Source of the DNA: Stenotrophomonas rhizophila
Lineage (GTDB): Bacteria; Pseudomonadota; Gammaproteobacteria; Xanthomonadales; Xanthomonadaceae
DNA length: 64,000 bases
Direction of reading: 5' to 3'
Assembly: GCF_000661955.1 (NCBI RefSeq)
Contig: NZ_CP007597.1
Location: forward strand, 3,502,051 to 3,566,050
The notes under the pieces are model-generated. The model searched no databases. It saw only the letters and a list, made by a program, of their open reading frames with translations, and was not told the origin of the DNA. Shown here one piece after another: positions 42,765-51,301 of this stretch (positions within the stretch are counted from its first letter, which is position 1; each line of letters begins with the position of its first letter). The translations under genes and the position numbers were made by a program.

Positions 42765-42838
42765 GCACAGAATGCTGCGCGGATTGCGCACCAACCAGCC
42801 CCCTGATCGCACAGAATCTGTGCCCAATTCGCACAGAT
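42765..42838. promoter_or_regulatory. Operator-like palindromes upstream of the hydrolase gene
   Basis: GCACAGAATCTGTGC (42809-42823) is a perfect palindrome; its right half also pairs with GCACAGAT at 42831-42838 (8-bp arms, 7-bp spacer, T-N11-A shape). A further half site GCACAGA lies at 42765-42771, close to the gene. Likely binding sites for the LysR regulator. Confidence 0.65.
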
Positions 42839-42861
42839 AACGTCCCAGGCCCCCAACGCAA

Positions 42862-42883
42862 CGGGGCGCCCGAAGGCGCCCCG
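42862..42883 (-). terminator. Hairpin after icd
   Basis: CGGGGCGCC / GGCGCCCCG with a CGAA (plus strand) or TTCG (minus strand) tetraloop, 31 bp after the icd stop; weak U tract. Confidence 0.65.
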
Positions 42884-42913
42884 CTGTGGACTCTGACGAT
42901 GTCGACCGACCGC

Positions 42914-43921
42914 TTACAGGCGGCTGGCGATGGCCTGGGCGAAGCCCATGGTGTTGCCGGTGCCGCCGAGGTCGCCGGTCAGCGAATCCTTGGCTTCCAG
43001 GGTGGCGACGATGGCCTTGCGCAGGCGCTCGGCGTTGTCGGTCTGGCCGACGTGGTCCAGCATCTGCGCGGCTGCCAGCAGCAGCGCGCACGGATTGGCC
43101 TTGCCCTGGCCGGCGATGTCCGGCGCGGTGCCGTGCACGGCTTCGAAGATGGCCGCGTTCTCACCGATGTTGGCACCCGGGGCCAGGCCCAGGCCGCCCA
43201 CCAGACCAGCGCACAGGTCGGAGATGATGTCGCCGAACAGGTTGGTGGTCACGATGATGTCGAACTGTTCCGGACGCATCACCAGCTGCATGCAGCAGTT
43301 GTCGACGATCATTTCCTGGAACTCGATGTCCGGGTACTTGGCCGCCACTTCGCGCGCCACGGCCAGGAACAGGCCCGAGGTCGACTTGATGATGTTGGCC
43401 TTGTGCACGGCGGTGACCTTCTTGCGGCCGGTGCTGCGGGCCAGCTCGAAGGCGTAGCGCACGATGCGCTCGGAGCCCTTGCGGGTGATGCGGGTACCGG
43501 AGAACGCGGTCTCGCCGTCGGCCGACACTTCCTGGCCTTCGGCCAGGTAGGCGCCTTCGGTGTTCTCACGCACGGTGATCAGGTCCACGCCGTCGCCGAA
43601 GCGCGACTTGGTGTTCGGGAACGACACGGCCGGACGCACGTTGGCGTACAGGTCGAAGTGACGGCGCAGGCTGACGTTGATCGAGGTGAAGCCGCCACCG
43701 ACCGGGGTGGTCAGCGGGCTCTTCAGGGCGATCTTGTTGCGTGCGATCGATTCCAGCGTGGAAGCGGGCATCAGGTCGCCGTGCTTTTCCAGCGCGACCA
43801 GGCCGGCGTCGGCGTCTTCGTATTCAAAGCCGGTGTCCAGCTTGCCGAGCACGAACAGGGTAGCGTCCATGATCTCCGGGCCGATGCCGTCACCGCGGAT
43901 GACCGTGATTTTCTGCGTCAT
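42914..43921 (-). CDS. icd: NAD-type isocitrate dehydrogenase (beta-decarboxylating family)
   Basis: 335 residues. 'DLITVRENTEGAY', 'HKANIIKSTSGLF', 'TNLFGDIISDLCAGLVGGLG' and 'EAVHGTAPDIAGQGKANP' are the isocitrate/isopropylmalate dehydrogenase motifs. The short length and the seryl-Asn phosphate-binding loop (TSINVSLRRHFDLYANVRP) match the NAD-dependent homomeric isocitrate dehydrogenase known from Xanthomonas rather than NADP-IcdA. Homoisocitrate dehydrogenase is a close relative that cannot be ruled out by eye. Monocistronic with its own terminator. Confidence 0.87.
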   Translation of the reverse strand: MTQKITVIRGDGIGPEIMDATLFVLGKLDTGFEYEDADAGLVALEKHGDLMPASTLESIARNKIALKSPLTTPVGGGFTSINVSLRRHFDLYANVRPAVSFPNTKSRFGDGVDLITVRENTEGAYLAEGQEVSADGETAFSGTRITRKGSERIVRYAFELARSTGRKKVTAVHKANIIKSTSGLFLAVAREVAAKYPDIEFQEMIVDNCCMQLVMRPEQFDIIVTTNLFGDIISDLCAGLVGGLGLAPGANIGENAAIFEAVHGTAPDIAGQGKANPCALLLAAAQMLDHVGQTDNAERLRKAIVATLEAKDSLTGDLGGTGNTMGFAQAIASRL

Positions 43922-44039
43922 TGATGTGTATTCCGAACCGAGGGGGAGCGCCGTCCGTCAGCTACGCGGAGCACGGGCGCAAGGGAAGTTTCATCGGCAA
44001 TTATGCCTGACCCGCCCAACGGACCCAAATCCGCCATTG

Positions 44040-44062
44040 GTAGTGCCGGCCGCTGGCCGGCA
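44040..44062 (+). repeat. GTAG REP (CCGGCCGCTGGCCGG type)
   Basis: GTAGTGCCGGCCGCTGGCCGGCA, upstream of icd. Confidence 0.8.
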
Positions 44063-44101
44063 ACCAGACAGCCCCACACAGCGGCAGCCAGCGCGCCACC
44101 G

Positions 44102-44126
44102 GTAGCCACCGACCGTTGGTCGGTGG
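44102..44126 (+). repeat. GTAG REP (CCGACCGTTGGTCGG type)
   Basis: GTAGCCACCGACCGTTGGTCGG. It lies in the 288-bp gap between icd and the AhpD-like gene; nothing else is seen in that gap. Confidence 0.8.
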
Positions 44127-44209
44127 GCACCCAATGCCGAACATGAACAGAAACCCGCCAGCGCGTCGCCGGCGTCATCAGGGAGGGCAGCGCGGCGGCC
44201 GCCCCGACC

Positions 44210-44602
44210 TCAATGTTCGTGAACAGCCGGCGCGGCGGCGCCGCCTTCGAGCTGGTCCAGGAAATCGACCGCGCGGCGCAGGTGCGGAATCACGATGGAG
44301 CCGCCGACCACCAGGCCCACCGAGAACGTCTCGAAGAACTCCTCGCGGGTCACCCCGGCGTCCTTGCACTGGGCCACGTGGTAGCTGATGCAGTCATCGC
44401 AGCGCAGCACCATCGAGGCGACCAGGCCCAGCAGCTCCTTGGTCTTCACATCCAGCGCGCCGGCCTGGTAGGTCTGGGTGTCCAGCGCGAAGAAGCGGCG
44501 GACCACCTGGTTGGGCTCGCCCAGGATGCGCTGGTTCATGCGCTGGCGGAATTCGGTGAACTCGGCGATGCGGTCCTTGCTGCCGTCGTCGGCCGCGCTC
44601 AC
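44210..44602 (-). CDS. AhpD-like carboxymuconolactone decarboxylase-family protein
   Basis: 130 residues, GTG start overlapping the glutaredoxin stop (GTGA). 'LDVKTKELLGLVASMVLRCDDCISYHVAQCKDAGVTREEFFE' contains the CxxC and downstream His of AhpD-type peroxidase-associated proteins. Likely a thiol-based reductase or decarboxylase homologue; translational coupling to a glutaredoxin supports a redox role. Confidence 0.9.
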   Translation of the reverse strand: MSAADDGSKDRIAEFTEFRQRMNQRILGEPNQVVRRFFALDTQTYQAGALDVKTKELLGLVASMVLRCDDCISYHVAQCKDAGVTREEFFETFSVGLVVGGSIVIPHLRRAVDFLDQLEGGAAAPAVHEH

Positions 44603-44898
44603 GCCTGGCCCTCGCCGGCCAGCAGCGGTTCCAGCTTGCCGGCCCGGTGCAGCGCCATCATGTCGTCATAGCCGCCCACGTGAACGTCGCCGACGAAGAT
44701 CTGCGGCACGCTGGTGCGGCGGGTCTTGGCCATCATCTTGTCGCGCTCGACCGGGTCCAGGTCGATCCGCACTTCGGTCCAGTCGCGCCCCTTGCTCTTC
44801 AGGAAGTTCTTGGCGGCCACGCAGTAGGGGCAGACGGCGGTGGAATAGATGGTGATGGCGGGGGCCCCACCCGGGTTGGACGCAACATCTTGGCTCAC
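44599..44898 (-). CDS. grxC: Glutaredoxin
   Basis: 99 residues from the GTG at 44898, preceded by TGGAG at a good distance; the longer in-frame TTG start has no ribosome site. Active site 'STAVCPYCVAAKNFL' (CPYC), cis-Pro loop 'RTSVPQIFV', and 'HVGGYDDMMALHRAGKLEPLL'. Reduces protein disulfides with glutathione. It is nearest to Grx3 (GrxC). Pairs with the AhpD-like gene. Confidence 0.92.
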   Translation of the reverse strand: MSQDVASNPGGAPAITIYSTAVCPYCVAAKNFLKSKGRDWTEVRIDLDPVERDKMMAKTRRTSVPQIFVGDVHVGGYDDMMALHRAGKLEPLLAGEGQA

Positions 44899-45052
44899 GG
44901 GAAACTCCACGGACAAACGAGTGTCTGTATATGGTAGCTGGCCGCTGGTTTTTCCATGTCATGACCGCAACACTGTGGATTAACCGCAGATTGGCATGGG
45001 GCCTGTCACGCTGCCGCCCTGGTTCCCCGCCCTGCCCGTCCTGGAGCTTCAC

Positions 45053-46693
45053 TTGCGCCCTCTGCTGCTCTCCGCCGCGCTCACCCTCGCCCTGGCCGCG
45101 CCGTTGGCCTCGGCCCAGGACTCCAAGCTGCCGGACATCGGGTCGTCGGCCGGGGAACTGCTGACCCCGGCGCGCCAGGCCGAGTACGGCGGGATGATGC
45201 TGCGCGAACTGCGCAACTACGGCTTCCTGCTGGACGACCCGCTGGTGGACGACTGGCTGCAGAACATCGGCACCCGGCTGGGCTCCAACAGTGCCCAGCC
45301 GCGCCAGTCCTACACGTTCTTCATGCTCAAGGACCGGCAGATCAACGCCTTCGCCACGCTGGGCGGCTATGTGGGGGTCAACGCGGGCCTGGTGCTGACC
45401 GCCGAACGCGAGGATGAGGTGGCCGCAGTGCTGTCCCACGAAATCGCCCATGTCACCCAGCAACACGTGCTGCGCGGGGTGGAGCGCGCCCAGCGCGACC
45501 AGATCCCGATCCTGCTGGGCATGCTGGCGGCGGTGGTCGCCGCGCAGCAGGCCGGCGGCAGCTCCTCCGGCGATGCGACCATGGCCGCGATCACCTCGGG
45601 CATGGGCCTGATGCAGCAGCGCCAGATCAACTACACCCGCAGCAACGAATCCGAAGCCGACCGTCTGGGCATCCGCACGCTGGCCCGCAGCGGCTACGAC
45701 GTGGATGCGATGGCCGGCTTCTTCGAACGCATGTCCGCCTCGATGCGCGGCAACGCCGGCGGCTACTCGGTCCCCGACTTCCTGCAGACCCACCCGGTCA
45801 ACACCACCCGCATCAGCGAGGCCAAGTCCCGCGCCGAGCAGATGAAGAAGGACACCGTGCTGCTGACCACCGAGGTTCCCGGTGGGGTCCGCCAGGAACG
45901 GGTGAACCCCGCCGACCCGGCCCTGTCCGACCCGATCGTGCGACGCGGCAACCCGCTGCTGCCGGCCTCGATGCAGCTGTCGGTGAATGCCCTCAGCCGG
46001 GGCGCCAGCGGCCAGTTCGAATGGGCGCGCGAACGCCTGCGGGTGCTCAGCGCCGATACGCCGGGCGACGTGGTGCGCGAGTACGAAAACCTGCAGCGCG
46101 CGCAGAAGGACGGCTTGAGCCCGGCGCAGCGCTACGGCCTGGCCCTGGCACGGCTGCGCAACAGCGGGGCCGCGCAGGCCCGTACCGACCTTGTCGCGCT
46201 GCTGGGCGACCATCCCGACAACCTGTGGGTCGCGGTGGCGCTGGGCCAGGCCGAGTCGCGCGCCGGCCAGGCCGCCCAGGCCAACGCCCGCTTCGAGACG
46301 CTGCTGCGCCAGCACCCCGGCAGCCGCCCGGTGGCCCTGACCTACGCCGAAATCCTCAACGAGCAGGGCGGCCGCGAGGCCGGCCAGCGCGCGCAGGCGA
46401 TGCTGCGCCCGCTACTGTCGCAAAGCGGCAATGATCCGGTGTTCCAGCTGCGTTATGCCCGGGCCAGCGAACTGGCCGGCGACACCGTACGGGCCAGCGA
46501 GGCGTACGCCGAGGCGGCCTACCTGAACGGCCGGCCGGAGCAGGCGCTGATCCAGCTGCAGGCCCTGAAGAAGCAGCCCGGGCTGGACTATGTCGGCCGC
46601 GCGCGGGTGGATGCGCGCATCGAGACCATCACCCCGACCGTGCTCGAAATGCGCCGCCAGGGCATCAGCGACCCGGAGCTGGAACGGCGTTGA
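45053..46693 (+). CDS. bepA: BepA-like periplasmic M48 metalloprotease/chaperone with TPR domain
   Basis: 546 residues from a TTG at 45053, which has GGAG 7 nt upstream and gives a clean signal peptide (LRPLLLSAALTLALAAPLASAQ); an ATG at 44996 would add 19 residues. Zinc motif 'LSHEIAHVTQQH' with the third ligand in 'NESEADRLG'. The C-terminal third is TPR-like repeats. BepA helps LptD and BAM assembly and degrades stalled outer membrane proteins. Divergent from grxC. Confidence 0.92.
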   Translation: MRPLLLSAALTLALAAPLASAQDSKLPDIGSSAGELLTPARQAEYGGMMLRELRNYGFLLDDPLVDDWLQNIGTRLGSNSAQPRQSYTFFMLKDRQINAFATLGGYVGVNAGLVLTAEREDEVAAVLSHEIAHVTQQHVLRGVERAQRDQIPILLGMLAAVVAAQQAGGSSSGDATMAAITSGMGLMQQRQINYTRSNESEADRLGIRTLARSGYDVDAMAGFFERMSASMRGNAGGYSVPDFLQTHPVNTTRISEAKSRAEQMKKDTVLLTTEVPGGVRQERVNPADPALSDPIVRRGNPLLPASMQLSVNALSRGASGQFEWARERLRVLSADTPGDVVREYENLQRAQKDGLSPAQRYGLALARLRNSGAAQARTDLVALLGDHPDNLWVAVALGQAESRAGQAAQANARFETLLRQHPGSRPVALTYAEILNEQGGREAGQRAQAMLRPLLSQSGNDPVFQLRYARASELAGDTVRASEAYAEAAYLNGRPEQALIQLQALKKQPGLDYVGRARVDARIETITPTVLEMRRQGISDPELERR

Positions 46694-46756
46694 GCCGGCG
46701 ACCGCGCTGCCGGCAGATGACCAGCGCATGGCAATCGGCATCGATCGCCGCCCCGG

Positions 46757-46778
46757 CCGTCACAAACATGTCATGAAA
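46757..46778 (+). promoter_or_regulatory. Pho box upstream of phoB
   Basis: Two PhoB half sites in direct repeat, CCGTCAC (46757-46763) and ATGTCAT (46768-46774), 11 bp apart with AAAC/GAAA spacers, close to the consensus CTGTCAT repeats. A -10-like TAGTCT follows at 46782. This predicts PhoB autoregulation. Confidence 0.75.
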
Positions 46779-46828
46779 CCGTAGTCTACTGGGCTCAATC
46801 CCGGTCTGATAAGCAATACGGTGCGCAC

Positions 46829-47518
46829 GTGCAGAAACGCATTCTGATCGTCGATGACGAACCCGCGATCCGCGAAATGGTCGCCTTCGCCCTCCGCAAG
46901 GGCGACTACGACCCCATCCATGCCGGCGATGCGCGCGAAGCGCAGACGGCGATCGCCGATCGCGTCCCCGACCTGATCCTGCTGGACTGGATGCTTCCGG
47001 GCACCAGCGGGCTGGACCTGGCCCGGCGCTGGCGCAAGGAGGCCCTCACCCGCGAGGTGCCGATCATCATGCTGACCGCGCGAGGCGAAGAGAACGATCG
47101 CGTCGGCGGCCTGGAAGCCGGTGTCGACGACTACGTGGTCAAGCCCTTCTCGGCCCGCGAACTGCTGGCCCGGATCCGCGCGGTGATGCGCCGCGCCCGC
47201 GACGATGACGAGGATGGCAGCGTGGCGGTCGGTTCGATCCGCATCGACGGCGCCGCCCACCGCGTGTTCGCTGGCGACCAGCCGGTGCCGATCGGCCCCA
47301 CCGAATACCGCCTGCTGCACTTCTTCATGACCCACCCCGAGCGCGTCTATACCCGCGCCCAGTTGCTGGACCATGTGTGGGGCGGCAGCGTTTACGTGGA
47401 GGAACGCACCATCGACGTGCACATCCGCCGGCTGCGCAAGACGCTGGAACCGTTCGCGGCGGAAAACATGGTGCAGACCGTGCGCGGCGCCGGGTATCGC
47501 TTCTCCACCTCGACCTGA
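46829..47518 (+). CDS. phoB: Phosphate regulon response regulator PhoB
   Basis: 229 residues, GTG start (MQKRILIVDDEPAIREMV). Receiver domain with phospho-acceptor Asp53 in 'LILLDWMLPG' and Lys in 'DYVVKPFSARE'; OmpR-type winged helix with 'PTEYRLLHFFMTHPERVYTRAQLLDHVWG' and 'ERTIDVHIRRLRKTL'. Activates phosphate-starvation genes. A Pho box lies 50 bp upstream. A REP cluster separates it from phoR. Confidence 0.95.
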   Translation: MQKRILIVDDEPAIREMVAFALRKGDYDPIHAGDAREAQTAIADRVPDLILLDWMLPGTSGLDLARRWRKEALTREVPIIMLTARGEENDRVGGLEAGVDDYVVKPFSARELLARIRAVMRRARDDDEDGSVAVGSIRIDGAAHRVFAGDQPVPIGPTEYRLLHFFMTHPERVYTRAQLLDHVWGGSVYVEERTIDVHIRRLRKTLEPFAAENMVQTVRGAGYRFSTST

Positions 47519-47556
47519 TCACGGCGCTGCTTCTGCTAGGCTCAGGCAGCTGCAGC

Positions 47557-47656
47557 AGCGGGGCAGAGCCCCGCTCTACGCAGCGGGGTAGAGTCCCGCC
47601 CTACGCAGCGGGGTAGAGTCCCGCTCCACGTTTGGTAGCGGGGCAGCGCCCCGCTC
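47557..47656. repeat. Cluster of GTAG REPs between phoB and phoR
   Basis: Four related palindromes of the AGCGGGGC-AGA-GCCCCGCT type. Minus-oriented units end at 47579 and 47604, a third at about 47608-47629 is ambiguous, and a plus-oriented unit starts at 47635 (GTAGCGGGGCAGCGCCCCGCT). Confidence 0.8.
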
Positions 47657-47699
47657 TCCCCCGGATCACACCGGGGACCGCACTTTCCGCGAGACCGCA

Positions 47700-49040
47700 A
47701 TGCCGCGCCACATCCGTTCTGCCTGGTTGAAGACACTGGCCACCCTCGCCCTGCTGCTGCTCGCCGCCGGCGTGCTGGGGCTGCTCACCGGCCATGTGTG
47801 GATGTGCATCGCGCTGGCGTCCATCGGCGCATTGGCCTGGCATTACTGGCGGCTGCGCCGGGTGCTGCGCCGGCTGACCGCCCGGCAGCGCTGGGACATG
47901 GGCGGCGGCAACGGCGTGTGGAACGAACTGGACCGCCTGCTGTACCGCAACCAGCTGGAAATGCGCACGCGCAAGCGGCGCCTGCTGGACATGCTGCGCA
48001 GCTACCGCGCCGCCGCCGCCGCCCTGCCCGACGCGGTGGTGGTGGTGGACCGCAACAGCCAGCGCGTGCAGTGGTTCAACGAAGCGGCCACCTCGCTGCT
48101 GGGCCTGCACCATCCCGGTGACCTGGGCGAGGCCCTGGTCGAGCGCCTGCAACCAATGCCGCTGGCCCACTGGCTGGCCGGCGGACGCAATGCCGAACCG
48201 ATCCTGGACGTGCCTTCCCCGGTCGATCCGGCGATCCGGCTCAACCTGCGCCTGATTCCCTACTCGCCGGACTACTGGCTGCTGATCGCACGCGATGTGA
48301 GCAAGCTGCTGCGGCTGGAACAGGTGCGTCGCGACTTCGTGGCCAATGTGTCCCATGAACTGCGCACGCCGCTGACCGTGGTGCACGGCTACCTGGACAT
48401 GATGGAGCCGGAGGACTTCCCCGGCACCGGCCCGATGCTGGAAGAGATGCGCAAGCAGTCCCAGCGCATGGCCCAGCTGGTCGAAGACCTGCTCACCCTG
48501 TCGCGGCTGGAATCGCAGGAACACACCGAAGAAGAGACCGTGGCGATGGCGCCGATGCTGGCCACGCTGCGCCGTGAGGCCGAGGCGCACAGCCAGGGCC
48601 GCCACCAGATCAGCGTGATCGACAGTGCCGGGGTCGACCTGCAGGGGTCCAACAAGGAACTGCACAGCGCCTTCTCCAACCTGGTCACCAACGCGGTGCG
48701 CTACACCCCGGCCGGTGGCCGGGTCGAAGTAGAGCTGGCGCGCGAGGGCCAGGGCGTGGTGCTCAGCGTGCGCGACACCGGTTACGGCATTCCCGCCACC
48801 CACCTGCCTCGCCTGACCGAACGGTTCTACCGGGTGTCCAGCAGCCGTTCGCGCGAAAGCGGTGGCACCGGCCTGGGCCTGTCGATCGTCAAGCACATCC
48901 TGGGCCTGCACCATGCACGCCTGGAGATCCAGAGCGAGGTCGGCAAGGGCAGCGTGTTTGCGTGCCACTTCGATGCCGACCACGTCCGCGAGCGCGCCGA
49001 CGCGGCCTCCCTTTCCTCTTCCGAAGACCTTTCCGCATGA
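47700..49040 (+). CDS. phoR: Phosphate regulon sensor histidine kinase PhoR
   Basis: 446 residues. Two N-terminal membrane helices (about 10-30 and 34-46) with almost no periplasmic loop, a PAS domain ('LPDAVVVVDRNSQRVQWFNEAATSLLG'), His219 in VSHELRTPL, and an ATPase domain with N, G1, F and G2 boxes ('NLVTNAVRYTP', 'DTGYGIP', 'GGTGLGLSI'). Phosphorylates PhoB when phosphate is low. It ends in an ATGA overlap with ppk1. Confidence 0.95.
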   Translation: MPRHIRSAWLKTLATLALLLLAAGVLGLLTGHVWMCIALASIGALAWHYWRLRRVLRRLTARQRWDMGGGNGVWNELDRLLYRNQLEMRTRKRRLLDMLRSYRAAAAALPDAVVVVDRNSQRVQWFNEAATSLLGLHHPGDLGEALVERLQPMPLAHWLAGGRNAEPILDVPSPVDPAIRLNLRLIPYSPDYWLLIARDVSKLLRLEQVRRDFVANVSHELRTPLTVVHGYLDMMEPEDFPGTGPMLEEMRKQSQRMAQLVEDLLTLSRLESQEHTEEETVAMAPMLATLRREAEAHSQGRHQISVIDSAGVDLQGSNKELHSAFSNLVTNAVRYTPAGGRVEVELAREGQGVVLSVRDTGYGIPATHLPRLTERFYRVSSSRSRESGGTGLGLSIVKHILGLHHARLEIQSEVGKGSVFACHFDADHVRERADAASLSSSEDLSA

Positions 49041-51118
49041 GCACTCTCGTTCCCATCGCCGTGCCTGTGGACAACGATCCACTGCGTGACCCGGCGCTGT
49101 ACATCAACCGCGAGCTGTCGCAGCTGGATTTCAACTTCCGCGTGCTGGCCCAGGCGATGGACACGCAGGTGCCGCTGCTGGAGCGGCTGCGCTTCATGTG
49201 CATCTCCTGCACCAACTTGGACGAGTTCTTCGAGATCCGCGCCGCCGCGGTCCGCCATGCGCAGGAGTTCGGGCTGCCGCCGGCCCCGGATGGCATGACC
49301 CCGCAGGCGATTCTCAACGCGATCCACGATCGCGCCGCACAGCTGGTGGACCAGCAGTACCGCTGCTGGAATGAAACCCTGCGCCCGGCGCTGCACGACG
49401 CCGGCATCGACGTGCTTGGCCGGCACTCCTGGAACCACCGCCAGAAGCGTTGGCTGCGCGCCTATTTCCGCAACGAGATCATGCCGGTGCTGTCGCCGCT
49501 GGGGCTGGATCCGTCGCACCCGTTCCCGAAGATCCTCAACAAGTCGCTGAACATCGTGGTGGTGCTCAAGGGCACCGATGCGTTCGGCCGCGCCGGCCAC
49601 CTGGCCATCGTGCGCGCGCCGCGCTCGCTACCGCGCATCATCCAGCTGCCGGAAAAACTCGGCGGCCCGCAGACCTATGTGTTCCTGTCCTCGGTGCTGT
49701 CCACGTTCGTCGACGAACTGTTCCCGGGCATGGAAGTCCAGGGCGCCTACCAGTTCCGCGTGACCCGCAATTCCGAACTGGTGGTGGACGAGGAAGAAGT
49801 GGAGAACCTGGCGCTGGCGCTGCGCGACGAGCTGGTCGACCGTGGCTACCGGCCGGCGGTGCGCCTGGAGATCGCGCAGGACTGCCCGCGCGACATCGTG
49901 CGCACGCTGCTGCAGAATTTCGGCCTGACCGAAAACGCGGTGTACCGCATCGACGGGCCGGTCAACCTCAACCGCGTGATCCAGCTGTACGACCTGCTGG
50001 CCCGCCCGGAACTGAAGTACCCCACCCTCAGCCCGCGCGTGCTGCGCGATGGCGACGGCATCTTCGACGTGGTGGCGCGCAAGGACGTGCTGCTTCACCA
50101 TCCGTTCGATGCGTTCACCCCGGTGCTGGACCTGATCAAGCAGGCCGCGGTGGATCCCAACGCGCTGGCGATCAAGCAGACGCTGTACCGCACCGGCAAG
50201 GATTCGCAGATTGTCGATGCGTTGATCCAGGCCGCGCGCAACGGCAAGGACGTCACCGTGGTGGTGGAACTGCGCGCACGCTTCGACGAAGAGGCCAACC
50301 TGGGCCTGGCCGACCGCCTGCAGGAAGCCGGCGTGCAGGTGGTGTACGGCGTGGTGGGCTACAAGACCCACGCCAAGATGCTGCTGATCGTGCGCCGCGA
50401 GGGCCGCAAGCTGCGCCGTTATGTGCACCTGGGCACCGGCAATTACCACAGCGGTACCGCACGCGCGTATACCGACCTGAGCCTGATCACCGCCGACCCG
50501 GACATCGGCAACGACGTGCACCTGCTCTTCCAGCAGCTGTCCGGCCTGGCGCCGCGAACCAAGCTCAAGCGCCTGCTGCAATCGCCGTTCACCCTGCACC
50601 CCGGCCTGTTGCAGCGTATTGAACGCGAGACCCGCCTGGCCACCAGTGGTCGCCCGGGCCGGATCATCGCCAAGATGAACGCCCTCAACGAGCCGCAGGT
50701 GATCCGCGCGTTGTATGCCGCCTCCCAGGCCGGCGTGCAGATCGACCTGATCGTGCGGGGCGCCTGCACCCTGCGCCCGGGCGTGCCCGGGGTGTCGGAC
50801 AACATCCGGGTGCGTTCGATCGTCGGCCGGTTCCTGGAGCACAGCCGTGTCTACTGGTTCGGCAACGATGGCGCCGCCGAGCTCTACTGCGCCAGTGCCG
50901 ACTGGCTGGAGCGCAACCTGCTGCGCCGGGTGGAAACCTGCTTCCCGATCCTGGACCCGGAGCTGGCGCGCAAGGTCTACCGTGACGTGCTGCAGAACTA
51001 CCTGGACGACAACCTCAACGCCTGGCAGCTGCAGGCCGACGGCAGCTACCGGAAGTGCACCCCGGACCACGACGAGCCGCCGCACGCGGCGCAGATGGCG
51101 TTGATGCAGGGCCTGTAG
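49037..51118 (+). CDS. ppk1: Polyphosphate kinase 1
   Basis: 693 residues from MSTLVPIAVPVDND. N domain 'YINRELSQLDFNFRVLAQA', catalytic His445 in 'GYKTHAKMLLIVRR', second conserved His602 in 'FLEHSRVYWF', and 'HLGTGNYHSGTARAYTD'. Makes polyphosphate from ATP. The start overlaps the phoR stop, so synthesis is coupled to phosphate sensing. The TAG stop is part of a GTAG REP (51115-51118). Confidence 0.96.
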   Translation: MSTLVPIAVPVDNDPLRDPALYINRELSQLDFNFRVLAQAMDTQVPLLERLRFMCISCTNLDEFFEIRAAAVRHAQEFGLPPAPDGMTPQAILNAIHDRAAQLVDQQYRCWNETLRPALHDAGIDVLGRHSWNHRQKRWLRAYFRNEIMPVLSPLGLDPSHPFPKILNKSLNIVVVLKGTDAFGRAGHLAIVRAPRSLPRIIQLPEKLGGPQTYVFLSSVLSTFVDELFPGMEVQGAYQFRVTRNSELVVDEEEVENLALALRDELVDRGYRPAVRLEIAQDCPRDIVRTLLQNFGLTENAVYRIDGPVNLNRVIQLYDLLARPELKYPTLSPRVLRDGDGIFDVVARKDVLLHHPFDAFTPVLDLIKQAAVDPNALAIKQTLYRTGKDSQIVDALIQAARNGKDVTVVVELRARFDEEANLGLADRLQEAGVQVVYGVVGYKTHAKMLLIVRREGRKLRRYVHLGTGNYHSGTARAYTDLSLITADPDIGNDVHLLFQQLSGLAPRTKLKRLLQSPFTLHPGLLQRIERETRLATSGRPGRIIAKMNALNEPQVIRALYAASQAGVQIDLIVRGACTLRPGVPGVSDNIRVRSIVGRFLEHSRVYWFGNDGAAELYCASADWLERNLLRRVETCFPILDPELARKVYRDVLQNYLDDNLNAWQLQADGSYRKCTPDHDEPPHAAQMALMQGL

Positions 51119-51139
51119 GTACCGACCGTTGGTCGGTAC
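51115..51139 (+). repeat. GTAG REP that supplies the ppk1 stop codon
   Basis: GTAGGTACCGACCGTTGGTCGG; its TAG (51116-51118) ends ppk1. Confidence 0.85.
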
Positions 51140-51170
51140 GCGTTGATAGCCCGAGTCGGTACGTTCTTGC

Positions 51171-51195
51171 GTGCCGACCAGCGGTCGGCACCTAC
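51171..51195 (-). repeat. GTAG REP, inverted partner
   Basis: Minus-strand GTAGGTGCCGACCGCTGGTCGG, forming an inverted pair with the REP at 51115. Confidence 0.8.
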
Positions 51196-51289
51196 CGGCC
51201 GGGCAGCCGCCTGCCCCCTTCGATGCGACCGGTCGTCGCAGCCTGCCCATGTGAAGGGCGCGCGGTGACTTCGCGACCCACCCTTCGGC

Positions 51290-51295
51290 TAACAT
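51290..51295 (+). promoter_or_regulatory. -10 element of ppx, leaderless
   Basis: TAACAT, 6 nt before the ppx ATG; the expected start point is the A of the ATG. The -35 region is weak (GTGACT at 51265). Confidence 0.5.
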
Positions 51296-51301
51296 TCGCA
51301 A

